A DNA stretch of 5,774 nt from Flavobacteriaceae bacterium (GCA_002713705.1 PAUJ01000038.1:12527-18300), one strand, 5' to 3'; shown: positions 1-5,463, numbered from the stretch's first letter. Numbers and translations are program-made. The notes: a model not told the origin generated them from the letters alone.

Positions 1-1
1 C

Positions 2-292
2 GTAGCCAATAAATATCCCGATAAACTAGTTGTAATTTCAGAAGCAGGTTGGGCTACTGAATCCAATGGTTATGGAATCCCACAAGATAACGTGAATGAT
101 GATGTCCAAAAAATTTATTACAAAGCACTCTCGCATTGGAGTACTTCTCAAAGTATACTCACCTTTGTTTTTGAGGCTTTTGATGAACCTTGGAAAGGGT
201 CTGACGATCCTAAAGAACCAGAAAAACACTGGGGTCTTTATACCGTTGATAGAACACCAAAACTTGCAATGCAACCTATTGGTTACAAGTAA
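2..292 (+). CDS. GH17 family beta-1,3-glucanase (laminarinase), C-terminal 96 residues, 5' end outside the window
   Basis: The frame is open from base 2 and ends at TAA 290-292. The visible part contains VVISEAGWATESNG, which matches the strand carrying the catalytic nucleophile Glu of glycoside hydrolase family 17 (E-x-GW-x-x-x-x-G); the Glu codon is at 41-43. It is followed by FEAFDEPWK, then HWGLYTVDRTPK, the conserved end of bacterial GH17 domains. The acid/base Glu lies upstream, outside the window. Family knowledge: these enzymes hydrolyse beta-1,3-glucans such as laminarin, and in flavobacteria they are usually exported and encoded in laminarin-utilisation loci. The protein stops right after the GH17 fold (PIGYK), so no C-terminal type IX sorting domain or CBM follows. 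The GTG at 92 is an internal Val codon, not a start. Exact specificity (endo or exo) cannot be read from this fragment. Confidence 0.85.
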   Translation, partial: VANKYPDKLVVISEAGWATESNGYGIPQDNVNDDVQKIYYKALSHWSTSQSILTFVFEAFDEPWKGSDDPKEPEKHWGLYTVDRTPKLAMQPIGYK

Positions 293-338
293 GGCATGAT
301 AGCACTATACTATCAATAAACGCTGCATTACATATGCT

Positions 339-376
339 AAAAAAGCCAATACAAAAGGTGGGTTTTTTATTTTATT
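339..376 (+). terminator. Weak intrinsic terminator after the GH17 gene
   Basis: Bases 339-348 (AAAAAAGCCA) can pair with 359-368 (TGGGTTTTTT) with one G-G mismatch around a 10-base loop. The 3' arm runs into a T-rich tail (TTTTTTATTTTATT). It lies about 45 bp after the GH17 stop and would separate that gene from gapN. The stem is mostly A-T, so this is a moderate call. Confidence 0.45.
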
Positions 377-448
377 AATATTTTTATTGAAATGTGAGGA
401 CTTCAGAAAGCAATTAATTAATACTTTTAAGAATTAAATTTTACCCCT

Positions 449-2038
449 ATGAATAAGAAAGCTATCCCTGAAAAATTTAAGATGAAACCCCATCACAGTA
501 ACCATTATTTAATCAACGGTGAGTTGAGGAAATGGGAAGCAAATACAACGGAGGTCTATTCGGTGATTAAAACTCCTAATAATCAAGGAGAAATTGGCCC
601 TACTTTTTTAGGAACTGTTCCTGATATGGGAGAAAAAACGGCATTAGAAGCCGTGGAATCTGCAAATAAAGCCTACAATAGAGGAAAAGGTACCTGGCCA
701 ACAATGTCGGTATCTGATCGCTTGAAATGTATGGAGATTTTTGTTGAAAAAATGAAATTACACAGAGAAGAAGTTGTTAAACTTCTAATGTGGGAAATTT
801 GTAAAAATAAAACAGACTCCTATAAAGAGTTTGATAGAACCATAGATTATATAATAAATACCATTGAGGCCTATAAAAATATTGATCGTAAAGGAGCAAA
901 GTTTGATAGTCAAGATGGTGTGTTAGCTCATATAAGGAGAGGTCCAATTGGGGTTGTTTTATGTCTTGGACCTTATAATTATCCCTTGAATGAGACTTTT
1001 TGCCTACTAATACCTGCAATTATCATGGGTAATACAGCTATATTTAAACCTGCGAAAATCGGAGTCCTACTTATTACCCCGCTATTAAAAGCTTTTCAAG
1101 AAAGTTTTCCTCCAGGTGTAGTAAATATACTTTTTGGAAGAGGAAGAAGTATCGCATCACCTATTATGAAAACTGGAATAATAGATGTGATGGCATTAAT
1201 TGGGCATAGTTCTTCTGCAGTTTCACTACAAGATTTACACCCCAATAAAAACAGACTCCGATTGGTCTTAGGCTTGGAAGCTAAAAACCCAGGTATTATA
1301 CTGCCAGATGCCGATTTAGAACATGCTGTTAAAGAATGTATTTCTGGTAGCTTGTCATTTAATGGACAACGTTGTACCGCTTTAAAGGTTTTGTATGTAC
1401 ATGAGTCTATAGTTGATTCATTCAATCAACTTTTTACAAAAGCCGTTGATAATCTTGCATTTGGAATGCCTTGGGAAGACACTTTTTTAACTCCTTTACC
1501 AGAAAAATCGAAACCTGAATACATTCAAGAATTAATCAGTGATGCTACTAAATATGGAGCTAAAGTGATCAATAAAAAAGGAGGTGAACTATCCGATAAT
1601 TTTTCTTTTCCTGCTGTCCTTTATCCAGTAAACAATAAAATGAGATTATTTCATGAAGAACAATTTGGCCCAATAATACCAATTATACCCTACACTGATA
1701 TAGATATGCCTTTAAATGATATGGCTGCATCTAATTATGGTCAACAGGTAAGTCTTTTTGGAGAAAATATTGACGATTTGGGACCACTAATTGATGCACT
1801 GGCCAACCTTGTTTGTAGAGTGAATCTTAATAGTGCTTGCCAGAGAGGTCCTGATGTTTATCCATTTGCCGGAAGGAAAAATTCTGCAGTGAGTACATTG
1901 AGTGTATATGATGCTTTGCGATCTTTTTCGATAAGGACATTTGTCGCGGCAAAAAATAGTCCTAAAAACAAAAAAATCATAGAGAATCTTTTAGAATCCA
2001 AAGTATCTAACTTTGTAACTACTGAATATCTGTTATAA
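449..2038 (+). CDS. gapN: NADP-dependent non-phosphorylating glyceraldehyde-3-phosphate dehydrogenase (ALDH superfamily)
   Basis: This is a complete 529-residue aldehyde dehydrogenase of the GapN type. It oxidises glyceraldehyde-3-phosphate directly to 3-phosphoglycerate with NADP+, bypassing the ATP-forming step of glycolysis and supplying cytosolic NADPH. Visible ALDH signatures in order: RRGPIGVVLCLGPYNYPLNE with oxyanion-hole Asn177; cofactor-binding KPAK at 200-203; LGLEAKNP with general base Glu277; NGQRCTALK with nucleophile Cys309; EEQFGP with Glu404 and Phe406. The PYNYPLNE and GQRCTALK forms favour GapN over betaine- or succinate-semialdehyde dehydrogenases. The first ATG in the open frame is used; its leader is A/T-rich with no Shine-Dalgarno, as usual in Bacteroidetes. 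The gene stands alone: a terminator-like hairpin precedes it and a convergent gene stump overlaps its last 20 bases. Substrate assignment rests on recognised similarity, not on an alignment. Confidence 0.88.
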   Translation: MNKKAIPEKFKMKPHHSNHYLINGELRKWEANTTEVYSVIKTPNNQGEIGPTFLGTVPDMGEKTALEAVESANKAYNRGKGTWPTMSVSDRLKCMEIFVEKMKLHREEVVKLLMWEICKNKTDSYKEFDRTIDYIINTIEAYKNIDRKGAKFDSQDGVLAHIRRGPIGVVLCLGPYNYPLNETFCLLIPAIIMGNTAIFKPAKIGVLLITPLLKAFQESFPPGVVNILFGRGRSIASPIMKTGIIDVMALIGHSSSAVSLQDLHPNKNRLRLVLGLEAKNPGIILPDADLEHAVKECISGSLSFNGQRCTALKVLYVHESIVDSFNQLFTKAVDNLAFGMPWEDTFLTPLPEKSKPEYIQELISDATKYGAKVINKKGGELSDNFSFPAVLYPVNNKMRLFHEEQFGPIIPIIPYTDIDMPLNDMAASNYGQQVSLFGENIDDLGPLIDALANLVCRVNLNSACQRGPDVYPFAGRKNSAVSTLSVYDALRSFSIRTFVAAKNSPKNKKIIENLLESKVSNFVTTEYLL

Positions 2039-2318
2039 TACAACTCAGATCTAAACTTGTTGATTGATTCTTTTTACAACTTAAATAATTCAAGGAAATA
2101 AAAGCTTCGATTCCAATTAAAGATGAAATATTTTTATTACTAACTTCCAGAAGAGTTACCCCACTATCATTAGCTGTCGATACTGAACCATTAATTGGAG
2201 TAATATCAAAGCCTAAATCTTTTAAGGCATGTTCAAAATTAGGGTCAGGTATTTCTGCAGTTTGGCTAAAACCAACTAAGGTAGAGCCTAAAAGCAACAG
2301 TAGAAATAATTTTTTTAT
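2019..2318 (-). pseudogene. Truncated N-terminus of a secreted leucine-rich-repeat protein
   Basis: The frame begins with a Sec signal-like segment (KKLFLLLLLGSTLVGFSQ), then IPDPNFEHALKDLGFD, a segment typical of the start of flavobacterial LRR/internalin-like surface proteins. One and a half LRR-like units follow (SNKNISSLIGIEAF, LNYLSCKKN, SLDLS). Similarity ends at about 2043, five bases beyond the gapN stop; the remaining residues (CIITDIQ) come from the antisense of gapN. Intact relatives carry many more repeats and often a type IX sorting tail, so this is a stump. The codon where ATG is expected, just before KKLF, is ATA (2316-2318); the nearest ordinary alternative, TTG at 2297, would cut the signal peptide in half. 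It lies 16 bp after the stop of the seven-helix protein gene on the same strand. Pseudogene is the most likely reading; a short exported peptide started at TTG is possible but unlikely. Confidence 0.7.
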
Positions 2319-2334
2319 TGTGTTTATTTTTAGT

Positions 2335-3132
2335 TTATAATATTTTAGTTGTTTCTGTATTTTTAAAAATAGGTTTTCTTTTTAATGCTTGAACTAATGT
2401 TGTGGTAGCAAGAACCGCGTAAAGTAACGAGATAATGATGGTCGCTTTTGTATTTTTAAAGATATAAAAAGAAAGAAATGGGAGTAGTTGTAAAGCGTGC
2501 ATTCCAATAAAGTGAGATACTCTTAAATCCCCTACCGTTTTACTCCAACCTACAATAAACAAGTTAGAATTATCATTGATTGCTCCAACACTATGATTCA
2601 TTCTTGAACCCATTAAACCACCTTCAAATGAAAAAACAACAAAAATCATGATTCCTAAACGAATTGCCCAAAGGTAATATCTGGGTAAGTTTGGAAAAGA
2701 TTGTGTAAAAAAGAGTACTCCAATATAGGCAGTGTATAAGGTAATAAGCGCTGCTGCTAAACCCATTAACGAATATAAAAGCGAATATGTTGGTGTGCTA
2801 ATATTGAAATGAGACAACTCTCCTTTTGATGCTTGAAATATAATATATATAAGTTCTAGACCAAACAATATAATTACGGTCCAATTAAAGGGTATTACAT
2901 TAAAATTTGACAAATAATGGCAATACCAAGCCATTGTCCAAGCAAATAAACCTATTGAAACAGCAAATTTCAAAGGCTTAAACCAAGCGTTTACTCCGTG
3001 AACTTGGGTCGTTGTTAGTTTGGTTAAAACAATAACTACTATTGAAAGAGATAAGCAGAATAAACCAAAATAAAACAAGGATTCATTCCGGATTTTTAAT
3101 TCTTTAATAAAATTTAATATTCCTTCAACCAT
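2335..3132 (-). CDS. Conserved seven-helix inner-membrane protein of unknown function
   Basis: 265 residues, with predicted membrane segments at about 18-38, 55-75, 82-101, 117-143, 155-173, 207-225 and 231-250. Conserved-looking motifs are HGVNAWFKPLKF (45-56), ASKGELSHFN (101-110), WAIRLG (155-160), EGGLMGSRMNHSVG (170-183) and GWSKTVGDLRVSHFIGMHAL (195-214). I recognise this pattern (GWS..GDLR..HF.G.HALQ.LP) from uncharacterised membrane proteins in several phyla, but know no assigned activity. Histidines 108, 180, 207 and 212 near helix ends could bind a metal or haem; that is speculation. The ATG at 3132 lies 6 bp after the stop of the upstream membrane-protein gene, and that gene ends in tandem TAA TAG, so the two are almost certainly co-transcribed and perhaps translationally coupled. 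Expression would be driven from the divergent spacer at 3838-3925. Confidence 0.8.
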   Translation of the reverse strand: MVEGILNFIKELKIRNESLFYFGLFCLSLSIVVIVLTKLTTTQVHGVNAWFKPLKFAVSIGLFAWTMAWYCHYLSNFNVIPFNWTVIILFGLELIYIIFQASKGELSHFNISTPTYSLLYSLMGLAAALITLYTAYIGVLFFTQSFPNLPRYYLWAIRLGIMIFVVFSFEGGLMGSRMNHSVGAINDNSNLFIVGWSKTVGDLRVSHFIGMHALQLLPFLSFYIFKNTKATIIISLLYAVLATTTLVQALKRKPIFKNTETTKIL

Positions 3133-3138
3133 TACCTA

Positions 3139-3837
3139 TTATTTTTTGTCAAGCGTAAACTTTGGTAGAAAATAATTTAAACAATACAGCATTGCACCGT
3201 ATGTAAAAATGAGGGTTGGAATATTGGTGTTGAAACCTAAATCGAATACTGGTAAGTTAAAAAGTTCTCTAAAAGAATGAGTAGCAATAAGTAGCATAAA
3301 AACAATACCATAAGCAAAAACAGCAATAATTGATATTCTATTTTTCGTAGTTCTAATCATCCCTTTTTTTGCCTCTTCTCTAAAGAAATACCATATCGCA
3401 GCAATACTAAATAAGGCTTCAATGGCGACAGCCAAATAGGGATTAGAGGCGTATAAACCAAAACCTAATTCCATAGTTTCAGCACCAAATAAGTGATGGA
3501 TATGTCCTGAAAAGAAGTCCAAAACAAAGTGAATTAATACCAAAGCCATACTTACCAGTCCTATTTGTGTGCTTTTAAAAAGTAATTTTCCTAGGATAAA
3601 ACTTATAATAAGCCATACTAAAAGAGGTAATAAATCGTGACTGTAAATCATATCTACCATCATATTATTTAAAGTAGCATCAAAGGCATCGGATGGGTTG
3701 GTTGGTTCAAGACCTAAATAATGAAATAAGAACCACAAAAAATCCTGTAATTGAGAGATCACTAAGAAATATAAAAGAGTTCCTTTTGGAAATTTTTGTT
3801 TCGCTATTAATGCAGTTGTAAAATGTCCTGCTAACAT
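3139..3837 (-). CDS. Polytopic membrane protein resembling YdjM/DUF457 membrane-bound hydrolases
   Basis: 232 residues with about six membrane segments (roughly 20-40, 68-87, 93-110, 131-152, 168-187, 206-224). The His/Asp pattern along the first half resembles the membrane-bound metal-dependent hydrolase group (YdjM/DUF457): MLAGHF with His5, QLQDFLW with Asp32, IYSHDLLP with His67 and Asp68, and LIHFVLDFFSGHIHH with His103, Asp107 and His112. In that family these polar residues are thought to bind metal; no activity is established, so the substrate is unknown. The ATG at 3837 starts the protein at MLAGHF, where relatives also begin. It is the first gene of a two-gene operon with the seven-helix protein (6-bp gap) and diverges from an HxlR-type regulator across an 88-bp spacer packed with palindromes, so repression by that regulator is likely. 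Family membership is a pattern match, not a search result. Confidence 0.75.
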   Translation of the reverse strand: MLAGHFTTALIAKQKFPKGTLLYFLVISQLQDFLWFLFHYLGLEPTNPSDAFDATLNNMMVDMIYSHDLLPLLVWLIISFILGKLLFKSTQIGLVSMALVLIHFVLDFFSGHIHHLFGAETMELGFGLYASNPYLAVAIEALFSIAAIWYFFREEAKKGMIRTTKNRISIIAVFAYGIVFMLLIATHSFRELFNLPVFDLGFNTNIPTLIFTYGAMLYCLNYFLPKFTLDKK

Positions 3838-3856
3838 ATTTTCTATTTAATTTTTG

Positions 3857-3887
3857 TACTTTTACTTTAAATTCGATAGTAAAAGTA
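3857..3887. promoter_or_regulatory. Operator-like palindrome 1 (TTACT-N11-AGTAA)
   Basis: Perfect 10-bp inverted arms TACTTTTACT (3857-3866) and AGTAAAAGTA (3878-3887) are separated by 11 bp. The core TTACT-N11-AGTAA spans 3862-3882, centred at 3872. It begins 19 bp upstream of the ATG of the YdjM-like gene. Its position between divergent genes and its shared core with the second palindrome make it a probable HxlR-type operator. Confidence 0.75.
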
Positions 3888-3917
3888 ATTATTACTATTG
3901 AATTAATAGTAATAATT
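3887..3917. promoter_or_regulatory. Operator-like palindrome 2 (TTACT-N11-AGTAA)
   Basis: Perfect 13-bp inverted arms AATTATTACTATT (3887-3899) and AATAGTAATAATT (3905-3917) flank GAATT. The core TTACT-N11-AGTAA spans 3892-3912, centred at 3902, exactly 30 bp (about three helical turns) from palindrome 1, with which it shares base 3887. It ends 8 bp before the regulator's ATG, so occupancy would also block the regulator's own expression. TACT...AGTA dyads are, to my knowledge, the type bound by HxlR-family YodB of Bacillus. Confidence 0.8.
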
Positions 3918-3925
3918 TGTGAAAA

Positions 3926-4345
3926 ATGAAAAATAAATTTAGATCTGGATGTCCAATCTCATCTGCATTAGATGTTATAGGTGATAAATGGTCTTTATTA
4001 ATTATAAGAGATTTACTTGTTAAGCACAAAAAGACTTTCAAGGAAATTTCTGATTCAGATGAAAAGATTGTACCAAGTATTTTATCTGCACGATTAAAAT
4101 TGTTAGAATCGTATAAACTGATTTTCAAAACGAAAGCGCGATATAACAAAAAAGAAAATATTTATTTGTTAACGGAAAAAGGAATTCGTTTAACTCCAAT
4201 AATTATTGAATTCAGTTTGTGGGGAAATTCTAATATGCGAGAATTTAATGAAATAAATGATATTGAAGGCTTGAATTTAGAGAAGACATTAATGATACAA
4301 ACCGTTCAAGATAGTTATCATTCTATGTTACTTAATTTCCGATAA
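3926..4345 (+). CDS. HxlR-family winged helix-turn-helix transcriptional regulator
   Basis: 139 residues with the full HxlR domain. It starts with the signature SGCPISSALDVIGDKWSLLI, then RDLL, KTFKEIS, SILSARLKLLESYKLI (recognition-helix region, about residues 50-67) and a wing ending in NIYLLTEKG. Cys9 in the GCP motif is the family's conserved N-terminal cysteine; in YodB and HypR of Bacillus the equivalent residue senses quinones, diamide or other electrophiles, so a thiol-based switch is plausible. The C-terminal 35 residues after LWGNSNMREF are less conserved. The ATG at 3926 gives the usual family N-terminus. The gene is divergent from the two membrane-protein genes, and two abutting palindromes lie between them, pointing to control of both directions and to autoregulation. 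The true inducer is unknown. I see no clear terminator immediately after the stop. Confidence 0.9.
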   Translation: MKNKFRSGCPISSALDVIGDKWSLLIIRDLLVKHKKTFKEISDSDEKIVPSILSARLKLLESYKLIFKTKARYNKKENIYLLTEKGIRLTPIIIEFSLWGNSNMREFNEINDIEGLNLEKTLMIQTVQDSYHSMLLNFR

Positions 4346-4353
4346 TGTTTTTC

Positions 4354-4437
4354 TTAAATCATATAAACTTTTTCAACACTATTTTGGACTGGTCTTATAA
4401 TAACGGGAAGGTCTTCTCTTAATCTTTGAGGGTTCAT
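4354..4437 (-). CDS. Possible 27-residue small ORF, convergent with the HxlR gene
   Basis: An ATG frame on the - strand encodes MNPQRLREDLPVIIRPVQ and nine further residues, ending at TAA 4354-4356. The upstream frame is closed five codons before the ATG (TAA AAG ACT GCG TTT ATG). Composition is protein-like (R, E, P, V), but the length is close to chance. A minus-strand terminator-like hairpin lies just upstream at 4456-4490. It may be a remnant of a longer gene or noise; I do not recognise it. Confidence 0.15.
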   Translation of the reverse strand: MNPQRLREDLPVIIRPVQNSVEKVYMI

Positions 4438-4455
4438 AAACGCAGTCTTTTAATT

Positions 4456-4490
4456 AAAAAACGATTACACTATAATACTATAACCGTTTT
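4456..4490 (-). terminator. Minus-strand intrinsic terminator
   Basis: Arms at 4458-4467 and 4481-4490 pair over 10 bp. Read on the - strand the only imperfect position is a G-U wobble, whereas on the + strand it is an A-C mismatch, so the minus RNA folds better. The minus transcript then runs into TTTTTT (4456-4461). It starts 7 bp after the stop of the minus open frame 4497-4697. Confidence 0.5.
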
Positions 4491-4496
4491 ATTGTT

Positions 4497-4697
4497 TTAG
4501 TAGATAACTCTATTGAAATATCGAACATTTATATATCCCTGAGAGGGTTTATAAATACCTTTAATTAGATTAGTCTCATTGGCAAAGATTGAGGCGTTTG
4601 AATTTTGATTTCTCCTCCCTCTATTATTCAAAGTTGCAGCACAACTTTTCTGGTAATTAATCAACTTCCATATTAGAATATTAAAACGTATTCCAAG
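4497..4697 (-). pseudogene. Startless open frame, possible decayed gene 3' end
   Basis: On the - strand 66 sense codons are open between a TAA at 4698-4700 and the stop at 4497-4499, unusually long for such A+T-rich DNA. No ATG is present. The tail reads GIYKPSQGYINVRYFNRVIY, and its final VRYF-N-RVIY is encoded by the 31-bp repeat that recurs at 5433-5463, where the minus frame gives VRYF-S-RVIY. A terminator-like hairpin begins 7 bp after the stop. The frame overlaps the end of the lipoprotein pseudogene in another register. It could be a remnant of an unrelated gene, a continuation of that pseudogene after a further frameshift, or chance. The function is not recognised. Confidence 0.3.
4498..4528. 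repeat. 31-bp direct repeat, copy 1
   Basis: Matches 5433-5463 at 30 of 31 positions, same orientation, 935 bp apart. The core is AGTAGATAACTCTA followed by TGAAATATCGAACAT, with one T/C difference between them. The pair flanks the STAS gene and the lipoprotein pseudogene. Beyond the repeat, the next 36 bases still agree at about half of the positions. Confidence 0.85.
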
Positions 4698-4963
4698 TTA
4701 TTGGTGTATCAGCAACAATATTGTCTTTAGTTATGAGATAAAAAGGATTTAAATTTAAGTTACCAGTTGTAACTATAATTTCAGGATGTTCGAATTTTTG
4801 ATAAGAACTGTAGTCACTTTCCAATATCGTTCAGCCATACTCCTTGAATCCAAGTTGGGGGATTAAAAGAATTACTATTTGAGCCAGACGTCTACCACTA
4901 TCATCACTACCACTAAAAGCAACGATTAATAAAGCTAAAAATAGATAGGATAGTTTTTTTTAT
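4681..4963 (-). pseudogene. Frameshifted flavobacterial lipoprotein pseudogene
   Basis: Reading the - strand from 4963 gives a lipoprotein-like start, but in broken frames. ATA stands in place of ATG (4961-4963); KKTILSI follows and continues as LALLIVAFSGSDDSG only after removing one T from a T run near 4935. A second shift is needed to read SNSFNPPTWIQGVWLND, a motif I recognise from small flavobacterial lipoproteins. A third shift, near 4822, opens 46 codons starting ESDYSSYQKFEHPEII and ending at TAA 4681-4683. The expected lipobox cysteine is missing between FSG and SDDSG. Four or more independent lesions make this a clear pseudogene. The intact ancestor would have been an outer-membrane or surface-anchored small lipoprotein of unknown role. 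It starts 10 bp after the STAS gene stop, on the same strand. The true 3' limit is uncertain and may extend to about 4500. Confidence 0.75.
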
Positions 4964-4975
4964 TGTGTTTAGTTT
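4962..4975 (-). repeat. 14-bp leader repeat, copy at the lipoprotein stump
   Basis: On the - strand AAACTAAACACAAT (4975 to 4962) precedes the ATA of the lipoprotein stump and overlaps the STAS stop codon. The identical 14-mer precedes the STAS start at 5369-5356, so the STAS coding region is bracketed by it. A variant with about 6 extra bases precedes the LRR stump (2317-2336). Confidence 0.7.
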
Positions 4976-5357
4976 AATTTGTTTCTATATATTCAAATGC
5001 TTGGTCAATATCAGATATATTGAAATAACGTTCTTCAAAGCCTTTATTTAATATATTATAAAAAAAGTTATCCATTTTAACTAATGTTTTTATTGAATCT
5101 GAATTTCCTACAATAGCTAAGTTGCCAAATTGTTTTAAGTTTTTTAAAATATATGAAATGTCCATAAAAGCAGCTTTTAGCCCTATGTGAGGAATCTTAA
5201 GTTCATCAATTTTAATTAAAAAATGAATTACGTCATAACCTTGATTTATTTTTTGTTCGATTAATTTGTGAGCTAATTTCACATCCGTTTCTGTGAAAGA
5301 ATCGATAACTTCAAAAGCTATTGCATTTCCATCAATTTTTTTTATTTGTTCAATCAT
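4974..5357 (-). CDS. SpoIIAA-like STAS-domain protein
   Basis: 127 residues, the normal size of the stand-alone SpoIIAA-like/STAS family (the group sometimes labelled STAS/SEC14). It opens with MIEQIKKIDGNAIAFEVIDS, the usual first strands; the middle has YDVIHFLIKIDELKIP and FGNLAIVGNSDSIKTLV; and it ends YFNISDIDQAFEYIE, like the conserved YFD.SD...A..WI tail. No signal peptide or membrane segment is seen, so it is cytosolic. The family is small, binds lipophilic ligands or partner proteins in some members, and has no settled function. The start is the ATG at 5357, in an A-rich leader (AAACTAAACACAATG). A minus-strand terminator 45 bp upstream suggests it has its own promoter. Only a degraded lipoprotein gene follows it. 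The gene looks intact in an otherwise decaying neighbourhood. Confidence 0.8.
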   Translation of the reverse strand: MIEQIKKIDGNAIAFEVIDSFTETDVKLAHKLIEQKINQGYDVIHFLIKIDELKIPHIGLKAAFMDISYILKNLKQFGNLAIVGNSDSIKTLVKMDNFFYNILNKGFEERYFNISDIDQAFEYIETN

Positions 5358-5369
5358 TGTGTTTAGTTT
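5356..5369 (-). repeat. 14-bp leader repeat, copy at the STAS gene start
   Basis: AAACTAAACACAAT read on the - strand, continuing into the ATG of the STAS gene. It is identical to 4975-4962. An A-rich leader of this kind is a common translation-initiation context in Bacteroidetes. Confidence 0.7.
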
Positions 5370-5401
5370 TAAAACAAAAGTAGTAAATTAAAATTAGATA
5401 T

Positions 5402-5430
5402 AAAAAAAACCTCTCATTTCTGAAAGGGTT
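5402..5430 (-). terminator. Minus-strand intrinsic terminator with no intact gene upstream
   Basis: On the - strand CCTTTC (5427-5422), a six-base loop AGAAAT, and GAGAGG (5415-5410) form a 6-bp stem with one U-G wobble, followed by eight T (5409-5402). On the + strand the wobble becomes a C-A mismatch and no T run follows, so it acts leftward. No intact minus-strand gene lies to its right in the window. Confidence 0.6.
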
Positions 5431-5432
5431 GG

Positions 5433-5463
5433 TAGTAGATAACTCTACTGAAATATCGAACAT
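5433..5463. repeat. 31-bp direct repeat, copy 2
   Basis: Matches 4498-4528 at 30 of 31 bases. Two readings are possible. On + it lies in a startless frame (5387-5527) reading VDNSTEISNISFTPRDFEI and ending TTQTIRLIQND; on - it reads WRKTDVRYFSRVIYYQPFQK and stops inside the terminator hairpin. Both look protein-like, so this is probably the leftover 3' end of a gene whose strand I cannot settle. Confidence 0.85.

Noticed and set aside
96..299. 67-codon frame overlapping the GH17 tail in another register
   Set aside because: The GH17 frame explains this DNA with clear family motifs; the other frame is a shadow.
777..1425. Minus-strand open frames inside gapN
   Set aside because: They are antisense shadows of a fully convincing aldehyde dehydrogenase coding region and contain no recognisable motifs.
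3857..3917. Palindromes as intrinsic terminators
   Set aside because: They lie upstream of two divergent starts, have no T run in the right place and share a regulator-like core, so operators fit far better.
3838..3925. Bacteroidetes-type promoters (TTG-N19-TAnnTTTG) for the divergent genes
   Set aside because: I looked on both strands and found only partial -7 matches (such as TACTTTTA) without a properly spaced -33 element, so no promoter position is claimed.
3895..4149. Minus-strand 84-codon frame across the regulator start and operator
   Set aside because: It is antisense to the HxlR gene and overlaps the palindromic operators; its protein has no family character.
4497..4640. Transposase C-terminus (NSNAS... 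and GYINVRYFNRVIY recalling the ends of some flavobacterial IS transposases)
   Set aside because: Only scattered residues fit, no catalytic DDE/DEDD residue or terminal inverted repeats are visible, and the similarity would need several frameshifts.
4346..4680. A regulatory RNA or riboswitch in the long gap after the HxlR gene
   Set aside because: Apart from the hairpin at 4456-4490, repeat copy 1 and decayed coding traces, I see no conserved RNA structure.
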